Source of the DNA: Limisphaerales bacterium | GTDB taxonomy: Bacteria > Verrucomicrobiota > Verrucomicrobiia > Limisphaerales > PALSA-1396 | Direction: 5' to 3' | Length of the DNA: 5,313 bases | Assembly (NCBI GenBank): GCA_003140275.1 | Contig: PLJQ01000377.1 | Span: 1-5,313, forward strand | In this document: in pieces, positions 1 to 5,313 of the stretch | Position numbering within the stretch: the first letter of the stretch is position 1 | Layout of the letters: each line of letters starts with the position of its first letter | The notes under the pieces: model-generated | What the model was told of the DNA's origin: nothing | Seen by the model: only the letters and a program-made list of their open reading frames with translations | The model's database searches: none | Program-made: the position numbers and the translations under genes

Positions 1-72
1 TTTATTCAGCGTTTCCTTAAGGAAAACAGGAGTTTGAGGTGTTTCCGCGAGTTTGGCGATGGCTGCTTTCAT
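1..72 (-). CDS. Possible start of an unidentified gene, running off the left edge
   Basis: An ATG at 70-72 opens a frame of 24 codons that stays open to the first base of the window. The visible peptide begins MKAAIAKLAETPQTPVFLKE and ends with TLNK. It starts 39 bp after the stop of the DUF2934 gene on the same strand, so it could be the next gene of that unit. There is no clear Shine-Dalgarno sequence before the ATG, and 24 codons are too few to recognise a family. The case for a real gene rests on the open frame, the strand and the spacing. It could equally be a chance opening. Confidence 0.35.
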   Translation of the reverse strand, partial: MKAAIAKLAETPQTPVFLKETLNK

Positions 73-111
73 AAAGTGATGTTTTCGTTGAGGGCTGACG
101 TGACTTTTGTT

Positions 112-300
112 TTACGTCCGGTGGTGAAACCCATGAACCCAAGTGAGATTGCGTTCCGCGATCAATTCCGCCTCCGCCGCCAACCAATGTTGCACCTCGT
201 GCCCTTGCAGCGAACCTTGGTTCACATAACTGAAGTAGGCCCTTCTGGCCACTTCGCCTGCTGACGGCGCAAATTCAATTCCGCTTTGGTTTAAGTCCAC
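112..300 (-). CDS. Small DUF2934-family protein, start uncertain
   Basis: This 62-residue protein matches my memory of the DUF2934 pattern: residues 14-48 contain EVARRAYFSYVNQGSLQGHE followed by VQHWLAAEAEL, that is, a helix with Arg-Ala-Tyr, a Gly turn, and a helix with the conserved Trp-Leu-x-Ala-Glu core. DUF2934 proteins are short and mostly uncharacterised, so no function can be given. The tail is basic and aromatic (WVHGFHHRT). The only usual start codon in this frame is the GTG at 298-300, which has no convincing ribosome binding site. The frame stays open upstream to a stop at 409-411 and encodes a plausible flexible N-terminus (NEDQKPARASLSAAV), but without ATG, GTG or TTG. An ATG at 339-341 lies in a neighbouring frame and would give MKTKSQR before stopping at 291-293. 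The gene may therefore carry a one-base indel near its 5' end, or simply start at GTG. The family call is fairly firm; the start is not. Confidence 0.75.
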   Translation of the reverse strand: MDLNQSGIEFAPSAGEVARRAYFSYVNQGSLQGHEVQHWLAAEAELIAERNLTWVHGFHHRT

Positions 301-677
301 AGCCGCCGACAGGGATGCACGCGCTGGCTTTTGGTCTTCATTTTGGGATATTTTTTGTGTTTCATTCAGCGAGATTAGGTTGGTAACTGTGCGTCCGCTA
401 AGAGGTGTTCACCCCAGCTTGTCTGTATGGCTCCAAGCGTCCGCCAGGCCGGGAAGATATGAATTTCATAAACAAACCTGCATTGTATCACCACTTCGGG
501 AGTAAGGTCGGGCTGTTTCAGGCGCTGATGGACCTGGCCGAAAACAAATCGTAATAGCGGATTGTGGGTGCCACGGGGCGCGCGCGCGTCTGCCTGATTA
601 ACTGGTCGATGAGTTCATCAACGCATTTGCAAAAACATTCTTGCTCGAAGCGAACCGGTCGCTGATCGTTCGCACCG
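301..677. other. 377-bp stretch without an intact gene
   Basis: This interval separates the DUF2934 gene from the 3' end of the large dehydrogenase gene. Its right part (about 435-677) holds the decayed TetR-like sequence listed separately. Its left part (301-434) should contain the leader and promoter of the DUF2934 gene; on the minus strand it includes an A-rich run at about 341-360 just before the out-of-frame ATG at 339-341. I could not find a promoter with good -35 and -10 boxes, nor a strong hairpin with a T-tract to end transcription of the dehydrogenase gene. Confidence 0.6.
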
Positions 678-691
678 TCATTGTCCAATGA
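435..691 (+). pseudogene. Degraded TetR-family regulator remnant
   Basis: On the plus strand, 471-551 reads NKPALYHHFGSKVGLFQALM and continues DLAENKS. This is the signature of the recognition helix and following helix of TetR-family DNA-binding domains (consensus-like 'xxLYxHFxSKxxLFxAxx'). Just upstream in the same frame is KRPPGRED (435-458), reminiscent of TetR N-terminal arms, but helices 1 and 2 of the domain are missing between them. The frame then hits two consecutive stops, TAA at 552-554 and TAG at 555-557. Past these stops the same frame reads RIVGATGRARVCLI to about 599. The sequence then continues in another frame from 602 as LVDEFINAFAKTFLLEANRS plus LIVRTVIVQ, ending at a TGA at 689-691, which looks like an early part of a TetR ligand-binding domain. 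About two thirds of a normal 190-200 residue regulator is absent. The TetR identity of the first segment is fairly clear; assigning the second segment to the same gene is inference. The remnant is convergent with the dehydrogenase gene and overlaps its last codons. Confidence 0.6.
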
Positions 692-3600
692 TGCGATAGA
701 ACGCCGCGGCGTTGCTGGGTGTGATGACGATGCTGTTGGTATTGATTGGCATTCCAAGATTCTGCCAATCCAGACTATCGAAATTTGTTTTGATTTGCAC
801 TTGATACGGTACGTTGCCGCCTGCCCAGCTCACGCGGAGATTGTTTCCCTGTCGCGAAATGCCCGCCGTGATTACCGGTGGAGTGAATGCTTCGGCATAG
901 AGCTGTTCAATTTCTGTGGCCGGGAGGGCGCGGTTGTAGATGCGGACGTCGTCCAACCAGCCCGCGAATTGGCGCGTGCTGTCGTAGCTGTCGCGGCCGA
1001 AGTAGAGCGCGCCGTCAAATTCTTCAACGCTGTTATGGACGACGTTGGTGGCGGAAAATAATTGATTGCCGTCGCGCAAATAAATGGTCGCTTGTGTGGG
1101 TTCGACGACGAGCGCCGCCAGCACCCATTGGTTGTCCGGCAACACCAGTCCCGAATTCCAACCCCACGTCATGGGATTGTCGTTCCAACTATAACGCAAA
1201 TCATTGGTCGAACCAAGATCGATGCCCGCCACGGTGTTGGTGGAGCGACAGAAAATCACGCCCGCCGTGCTGGCCTGCATGCCCTCGCGTTTTATCCAGA
1301 CGGTGATGGTCAGGGTATCGGTATTGTAGTTGAGTGCGGGGATGGCCACGGTGTTACTCGCGCCATCGAGATAAATGGATTTGCCACTGTATGGCCCGGC
1401 ACCGGTCTGGTTGAGCACGACGCCGTTCTGATAAACGCCGTTGGCGCTGCCGGCGGAATCCGCGGCCACGGTGCCGCTGGTTTCATCGAGTTTCCACCAG
1501 TTGACCGGCCCGGACGGCGGTGGCGGAGTCACGACGCTAATCCAATCTGCCAGCGTGTCCACAAAGTTGATGTCCACGAGGTTCTTCGCCAGCGGCGGCA
1601 TCTGAATGGTGCCGACGTTCGTAGCGCGAAGATACATGATCGAATGGAACAGGTCCTGAGGCACGATGATTTTGGCGTTGGCAACTCCCAGCGCGTTAAA
1701 AGCCGGACCATTGATGATGTGCTGGTCCGTGAGCGGCGTGTCGAAGCGCGCGTCCCACATCGTCTCCTCCGCGCCGCCCGGGCGATGACACTGGGAACAA
1801 TTTGAATCGAGGTAGGAGCGGACGCGATGTTCGAGCGACGCGCTGACGTCGGAGATTTTTGCCAATTTGTCGTAGCCGGGAATGGCCGCTTCGTCGAGCG
1901 GCGTGTTCGTGCTGAAAAGACCGATATGATTCCAGCAACGCAGTTGATTGTCCGTCACGCCCGTGCCCGGATAAGTCAGGTCGCCGTTAAGTTGACGGGT
2001 CTTGACGCCAAGAACGTAGCCCGCGACCGGCGTGTGGCAGCGCAGGCAATCCGCACGGCCCGGATAAAACCATTGCTGAACGCGCGTGCCGGTGGCGGTG
2101 GTGATGGTGATGTTTTCGCTCAATGAATTGGCCAGCAGGTCGGCATCGCTGTTGTCCGGCCGCCACTTGTAGGTGACGCCGTAGGCCGCGCCGTTCGTAT
2201 CGCGCACGAGGAAGCGGGTTTCGAGACGGCGGAGGATGTTGGTGTTGGTGTCATCCACCGGCAATTCAAAATGCTTCACGAAGACGGTGCCGTTGGAAAA
2301 TGACCATTCGCCGGTCGGCCCGAAGTTAATCGTGGCATTGGTGTCCAGCGCCATCCAGCGCTGCTTGACGGCACCGTCTGACCAAAGGGGCGAATTGACC
2401 GTGTAGGGAATCAGCGCCGGAGAGGGCACGAGATTGGTTGTGTCCGTGAATGCGCCGGTCTGCGAAAGCAGGAGCGGAAACTCCTGGAAAGCCGCTGGCG
2501 GACCTGCGGGCGCGAACTTATAAATCCGCCCGCTCGTTTCGCCCAATTGGACCATGTAAACTTCGCCGTTCTGATCCATGCCGAACGAGGAAAGCCCAAG
2601 ATGATCCGACGCGTCGTTGGTGCAACAACCGCGCGGCATCACGCATAGAAGGGTTTTTTGTGCCGTGCCGCCGGATTCGTCGAGTGCCCAGATGTTGCGG
2701 GTGATGTTGTCGCCGAAAATGTATTTACCGTTGAGTTCCGGAAATTCGTTGCCCCGATAGACATAACCGCCAATCACCGCCGCGCCTTCGGTGTGGTCGT
2801 AGTCGAGGATGGGCGGCTTGCTCACGCCGATGTAAGGTGGAAGAAGCACGCCAAGATTTCCTTCCGCCTGCGGCCATTGGAAATTCAGCCCCGTCGGATC
2901 GGTCGGCTCGATCACGTCAACTTCCTCGCGCGCGCCGGCGCCCACGTCGCCGATGAAAATCCGGCCCGTGACCGGATCGCACGTCATCCGATGCGGACTG
3001 CGCAGCCCGATGGCGAAGAACTCCTCCATGACGCCGGGCTGGCCCACGAAAGGATTGTCGTTGGGGATGTAGTAATTGTCTGTCACACCATTCAGTGGCT
3101 GGCGCGGAGCGGGATGGCTGATGCTCCCGCCGCGCTGATCCACATCAATCCGCCAAACACCGCCGAAGAGGCTCTTGGTGATGACCTGAGAGTCGTTGGT
3201 ACTGGTGTAATCGTCGCCATCCGTCGTGTAAAGAAACCCGTTCTGCGGATGGAAAAACATTCCGCCGCCTTTGTGCCAGACCGTATTGGCCGCCAGGTCA
3301 ATCAATACCAGTTCCGAACCAGGAATCGCGACATCGTTCGAATCGAGCGTGAACCGCGACAGACGGTCGTGGTAATAACCAGTGCGGAACGTATCAGGAC
3401 GCGTGGTGGGACTTCCGACAACTGTGCCCGGCGGCACCCAGGTGTAATACACGTACATGAAGTGGTTCGTGGCAAATCCCGGATGAAACGCCAGCCCCAA
3501 CAATCCACAGGCGTCCCAACCCTGACATTGAGTGCTGATGTCCAGCACCAGCGTCTTGGCGCTGGCGGAGGGACTGCTCTCAAACGTGTAAACCCGCCCC

Positions 3601-3881
3601 TCGCGTTCCCACACGCACGAGCGATTTGTCCCCGGCACATAGGTCAGGCCGAGCGCGTAGTAGAAATTCAGATTCGTGAACGCCACGACGGCCTGATAAT
3701 TCCCTGCCGGCGGCACCACTTCGGGCATCTGGTGATTCAGAAACGTTCCCACCACCGGACGCGAATTCAGGCCATAAGGTTGTCCGATCAGTTCTTTGGC
3801 AGGAAAGAAGCTGAGGATGAATATCAGGCTCAGCAGAATTCTTCCAAGCTGAGTGTGGCAGGATTCAATTCCGAGATTCAT
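678..3881 (-). CDS. Exported PQQ-dehydrogenase-like propeller fused to diheme cytochrome and LamG-like domains
   Basis: The 1067-residue product begins with a signal peptide: hydrophobic core at about 16-26, likely cleavage between residues 28 and 34. Residues about 60-455 form a glucose/sorbosone dehydrogenase-type six-bladed propeller, seen in GLLGLAFHPGF (126-136), HKGGG with His203 at the likely catalytic-base position, GGVWRIDVD (240-248), GLRSPHR (292-298), GDVGAGAREEVDVI (311-324) and GGYVYRG (371-377). Residues about 460-785 resemble the SO2930/HNE_0200 diheme cytochrome family: YTVNSPLWSDGAVKQRW, then heme motifs CLRCH (612-616) and CSQCH (695-699), and a candidate axial Met761 in QMPP. 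A PPPP linker (786-789) leads to a LamG-like domain (about 793-998, from WWKLDETSG to GWLDDVRIYNRALP). The last 67 residues form a short beta-rich module ending AAFYRIIGQ, a style common in secreted verrucomicrobial proteins. The likely role is periplasmic or surface oxidation of a sugar or alcohol, with electrons passing to the fused hemes; substrate and cofactor are not proven. The usual Asn after the propeller Arg (GLRNP) is Ser295. The ATG at 3879-3881 is preceded by a weak AGAAAG and lies 33 bp after the lipoprotein stop. Confidence 0.9.
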   Translation of the reverse strand: MNLGIESCHTQLGRILLSLIFILSFFPAKELIGQPYGLNSRPVVGTFLNHQMPEVVPPAGNYQAVVAFTNLNFYYALGLTYVPGTNRSCVWEREGRVYTFESSPSASAKTLVLDISTQCQGWDACGLLGLAFHPGFATNHFMYVYYTWVPPGTVVGSPTTRPDTFRTGYYHDRLSRFTLDSNDVAIPGSELVLIDLAANTVWHKGGGMFFHPQNGFLYTTDGDDYTSTNDSQVITKSLFGGVWRIDVDQRGGSISHPAPRQPLNGVTDNYYIPNDNPFVGQPGVMEEFFAIGLRSPHRMTCDPVTGRIFIGDVGAGAREEVDVIEPTDPTGLNFQWPQAEGNLGVLLPPYIGVSKPPILDYDHTEGAAVIGGYVYRGNEFPELNGKYIFGDNITRNIWALDESGGTAQKTLLCVMPRGCCTNDASDHLGLSSFGMDQNGEVYMVQLGETSGRIYKFAPAGPPAAFQEFPLLLSQTGAFTDTTNLVPSPALIPYTVNSPLWSDGAVKQRWMALDTNATINFGPTGEWSFSNGTVFVKHFELPVDDTNTNILRRLETRFLVRDTNGAAYGVTYKWRPDNSDADLLANSLSENITITTATGTRVQQWFYPGRADCLRCHTPVAGYVLGVKTRQLNGDLTYPGTGVTDNQLRCWNHIGLFSTNTPLDEAAIPGYDKLAKISDVSASLEHRVRSYLDSNCSQCHRPGGAEETMWDARFDTPLTDQHIINGPAFNALGVANAKIIVPQDLFHSIMYLRATNVGTIQMPPLAKNLVDINFVDTLADWISVVTPPPPSGPVNWWKLDETSGTVAADSAGSANGVYQNGVVLNQTGAGPYSGKSIYLDGASNTVAIPALNYNTDTLTITVWIKREGMQASTAGVIFCRSTNTVAGIDLGSTNDLRYSWNDNPMTWGWNSGLVLPDNQWVLAALVVEPTQATIYLRDGNQLFSATNVVHNSVEEFDGALYFGRDSYDSTRQFAGWLDDVRIYNRALPATEIEQLYAEAFTPPVITAGISRQGNNLRVSWAGGNVPYQVQIKTNFDSLDWQNLGMPINTNSIVITPSNAAAFYRIIGQ

Positions 3882-3914
3882 GTTTGTGCTTTCTTGATCC
3901 AGCTCGTCGCAGAT

Positions 3915-4484
3915 TCATTTTGTTTTCGAAAGCAACAGCACGAACACTTCGTGGTAGAGATTCTCCATATCCTCACTCACGCCTGCCAGCGCACGGGCGC
4001 GATCGGGTTGAGACTCGTTTTCGGCGGCAACTTTCGCCAGATGCCAAGCATAACTCAGCGCCTCGGTCTGGGTTAAAAGCAAGCTCAGTTCAAACTGGTC
4101 GCCGGTTTGACCCAATAATTCCTTCTGCTTGGTGGCAGCAATCGCTTCGCGTGTGACTGCCTCGCCGGGCGGAAGCCGGATGTCATCCAGATTGATCGAT
4201 GGATCGCGCCTGGCAAATTCCTCCAACAGTTTCGCTCCGGTTGCGGAAGTAGCGGCAATTTTCTTGACCAGTTTTTTAACCTCAACCTGTTCCCGCTTGA
4301 TGTAGCGCAGGAGGCTGACATTCTTTTGATCGTCCAGAAGTTGATGGAGCAAACTGTAGCAGTTATTCCGTGTCGTTGGCGTGGCGCCGCTTTCGGCCGG
4401 AAGCTTTGCCTTCGGCGATTGACAGCCCGTCAGAACGCAGACGACCGTTAACATCACCGTGAGAATTGATGGGATGGTCTTCAC
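3915..4484 (-). CDS. Putative lipoprotein of unknown function, helical
   Basis: The 189-residue product starts at GTG (4482-4484) with a lipoprotein signal: a basic start (MKT), a hydrophobic stretch at residues 5-17, and the lipobox LTGC with Cys21 as the lipidation site. After a short Pro/Thr-rich linker, the mature part looks almost wholly alpha-helical and highly charged, with stretches such as REQVEVKKLVKKIAATSATG (64-83) and DMENLYHEVFVLLLS near the C-terminus, and one Pro-rich break (INLDDIRLPPGE). I do not recognise a named family. The length and helix pattern vaguely recall ferritin-like DUF4142-type secreted proteins, but no metal-binding signature is visible. It begins 20 bp after the nitroreductase stop without a good ribosome binding site, which suggests translational coupling, and ends 33 bp before the exported dehydrogenase. 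That position and the shared export make an accessory role possible. The GTG is chosen because it gives a complete signal peptide; the in-frame ATG at residue 11 would remove the basic n-region. Confidence 0.8.
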   Translation of the reverse strand: MKTIPSILTVMLTVVCVLTGCQSPKAKLPAESGATPTTRNNCYSLLHQLLDDQKNVSLLRYIKREQVEVKKLVKKIAATSATGAKLLEEFARRDPSINLDDIRLPPGEAVTREAIAATKQKELLGQTGDQFELSLLLTQTEALSYAWHLAKVAAENESQPDRARALAGVSEDMENLYHEVFVLLLSKTK

Positions 4485-4504
4485 GGTATTTTCAGCGAAG
4501 GATG

Positions 4505-5122
4505 TCAGGAGTCACGTTGCAGCACGAGCGGCGACGGTTGTCCCCACTGACCGGCGAAGACGAATTTGCTCAAGCGTTTGCGCTGCCGAGGCGTCAGGTC
4601 GCGCCACTTCAGGGCATCCGGCAGCTTGGCCGGGTCGGCTGGGTAGCCGATGGCCATGGCCGTCCACGCCTCGAAATGCTCCGGTATTTGATAAACCTCG
4701 CGCGCCTTGTCCGGTAGGACGCCAATCATCTGATGGACCGAGAGACCTCGCGCCGTCGCCTCCACCACCAAGTTCCCTGCGGCCAGCCCCAAGTCGTGAA
4801 CGGCAGCCCGATTGTCCTTTTTGTTCTCGGCAAATCGCAAACTGACGACGCCCAGGACCAACACCGGTGCGGCTTTGGCCCAAACTTGGTTGGCTTCCAC
4901 GAGACAGGAAAGAAGTCGTCCGAACTCCCGGGAGTTTTCCCTCGTCGCGACCAGATAGTTCCAAGGCTGTTCGTTGTACGAGGACGCCGCCCAGCGCGCC
5001 GCCTCAAACAATGATCGGAGGTCGGCCTCCGACACCGGGCGGTCTTCGAAGCCGTAGGGACTCCACCGTTCCGCCAGAACCTGTAGGATTGGATGGTCGG
5101 TCGCTGCTTGCTTAATATTCAT
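4505..5122 (-). CDS. Nitroreductase-family FMN-dependent oxidoreductase
   Basis: The product has 205 residues, within the usual 190-220 of small nitroreductases, and is full length. These enzymes bind FMN at a dimer interface and use NAD(P)H to reduce nitro compounds, quinones or other electrophiles in the cytoplasm. Visible family features are RWSPYGFEDRPV (19-30, equivalent to the FMN-binding 'RRSxRxF' region), AARWAASSYNEQPWNYLV (41-58, the Ser/Asn/Gln-Pro-Trp segment near the flavin), VHDLGLAAGNLVVEATARGL (108-127, the core dimer helix), AIGYPAD (157-163) and the C-terminal RKRLSKFVFAGQWGQP (181-196), which matches the 'KPLxEFVFxxxWG' tail of this subgroup. The true substrate cannot be read from the sequence. 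ATG at 5120-5122 is preceded by a weak GAAAG and is the first start giving the full FMN-binding N-terminus. It follows the dehydratase gene by 62 bp and precedes the lipoprotein gene by 20 bp on the same strand. Confidence 0.92.
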   Translation of the reverse strand: MNIKQAATDHPILQVLAERWSPYGFEDRPVSEADLRSLFEAARWAASSYNEQPWNYLVATRENSREFGRLLSCLVEANQVWAKAAPVLVLGVVSLRFAENKKDNRAAVHDLGLAAGNLVVEATARGLSVHQMIGVLPDKAREVYQIPEHFEAWTAMAIGYPADPAKLPDALKWRDLTPRQRKRLSKFVFAGQWGQPSPLVLQRDS

Positions 5123-5184
5123 GATGGCTTTCTAATTTTCCGCGGCGGTCGGGAGTTCAGAGCCAGGGGTCGAATTCACGCTGA

Positions 5185-5313
5185 TCAGGGTGCGAAAAAC
5201 TTGGTGCGAACCTCATCGCATTGCCGGGCAAGGGAGAAATCTTTTTCGGTGATTCCTCCTTCATCATGCGTGGTGAGTTTCAACGTCACCTTGTTAAAAC
5301 GAATATCAATATC
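5185..5313 (-). CDS. phhB: Pterin-4a-carbinolamine dehydratase, C-terminal part
   Basis: Only the last 42 residues and the stop codon (TGA at 5185-5187) lie in the window; the 5' part is beyond the right edge. The visible peptide contains FNKVTLKLTTHDEGGITEKD (6-25) followed by FSLARQCDEV, which matches the conserved C-terminal block of 4a-hydroxytetrahydrobiopterin dehydratases ('YNKVxVxLxTHDxGGLTxxDxxLAxxID'). The enzyme dehydrates 4a-hydroxytetrahydrobiopterin during pterin recycling for aromatic amino acid hydroxylases; in bacteria without such hydroxylases its role is less clear. The His of the THD motif (visible residue 16) corresponds to one of the active-site histidines as I recall the family; the His-His-Pro motif would be upstream, outside the window. 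A typical full protein is about 90-115 residues, so roughly half is missing. The family call is strong despite the short length; the symbol follows the bacterial name and does not prove a link to a phenylalanine hydroxylase. Confidence 0.88.
   Translation of the reverse strand, partial: DIDIRFNKVTLKLTTHDEGGITEKDFSLARQCDEVRTKFFAP

Noticed and set aside
2..369. Shared ATTCAGCG at about 4-11 and 363-370 as a possible direct repeat or attachment site
   Set aside because: Eight bases shared over this distance are expected by chance, and no mobile-element gene lies between them.
578..588. Alternating GC tract of 11 bases as a possible Z-DNA or regulatory element
   Set aside because: It is too short to support a function; it is noted only as a possible slippage point in the TetR remnant.
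650..673. Inverted repeat GCGAAC / GTTCGC with a 12-base loop just after the dehydrogenase stop, as a possible terminator
   Set aside because: The stem is only 6 bp, the loop is long and no T-tract follows on the minus strand. It may be chance.
518..757. A 79-codon minus-strand frame across the end of the dehydrogenase gene
   Set aside because: It overlaps the dehydrogenase C-terminus in another frame and the antisense of the TetR remnant; its Cys/Ser/Arg-rich sequence resembles no family.
2658..4076. A 472-codon open frame on the plus strand, and a similar 247-codon frame at 1062-1805
   Set aside because: Both lie antisense to the dehydrogenase gene (the first also to the lipoprotein gene), are rich in Arg, His and Val, and show no domain motif. 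The minus-strand frames carry clear domains, signal peptides and heme motifs, so these are shadows.
5181..5188. Palindrome CTGATCAG at the dehydratase stop codon as an operator or terminator stem
   Set aside because: Eight-base palindromes are common by chance, and there is no second copy or T-tract.

Overview
The window looks like chromosomal DNA from a Verrucomicrobiota bacterium, most likely a Pedosphaera-like or related environmental lineage. This rests on the style of the proteins: a long secreted multidomain enzyme ending in a LamG-like domain plus a short C-terminal module that finishes in an 'AAFYRI' tail, and a small DUF2934 protein. The lineage is an inference from remembered family features, not a database result.

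All intact genes lie on the minus strand, so the transcription order runs from high to low coordinates. At the right edge is the C-terminal end of a pterin-4a-carbinolamine dehydratase (5185-5313). After 62 bp comes a small FMN-type nitroreductase (4505-5122), then after 20 bp a lipoprotein of unknown function starting at GTG (3915-4484). After a further 33 bp comes the dominant gene (678-3881): a 1067-residue exported protein that joins a glucose/sorbosone-dehydrogenase-type beta-propeller, a region with two CXXCH heme motifs resembling SO2930/HNE_0200-family diheme cytochromes, a LamG-like domain and a C-terminal module. The tight spacing suggests that the nitroreductase, lipoprotein and dehydrogenase genes, and perhaps the dehydratase gene, are co-transcribed.

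Left of the large gene is a 377-bp stretch without an intact gene. On the plus strand it carries a decayed piece of a TetR-family regulator: a recognisable half HTH, two stop codons, a frameshift, and a second fragment running into the 3' end of the dehydrogenase gene. Beyond it are a 62-codon DUF2934 gene (112-300), whose start looks problematic, and a possible gene beginning at 72 and leaving the window at its left edge.

Functionally, the large protein is best read as a periplasmic or surface quinohemoprotein-like oxidoreductase: the propeller would oxidise a sugar or alcohol and pass electrons to its own hemes, while LamG may bind carbohydrate or another surface. The lipoprotein next to it may be an accessory factor, but only its position supports that. 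The dehydratase and nitroreductase are cytoplasmic and have no obvious mechanistic link to it. I found no CRISPR array, tRNA, rRNA, insertion sequence or convincing terminator.
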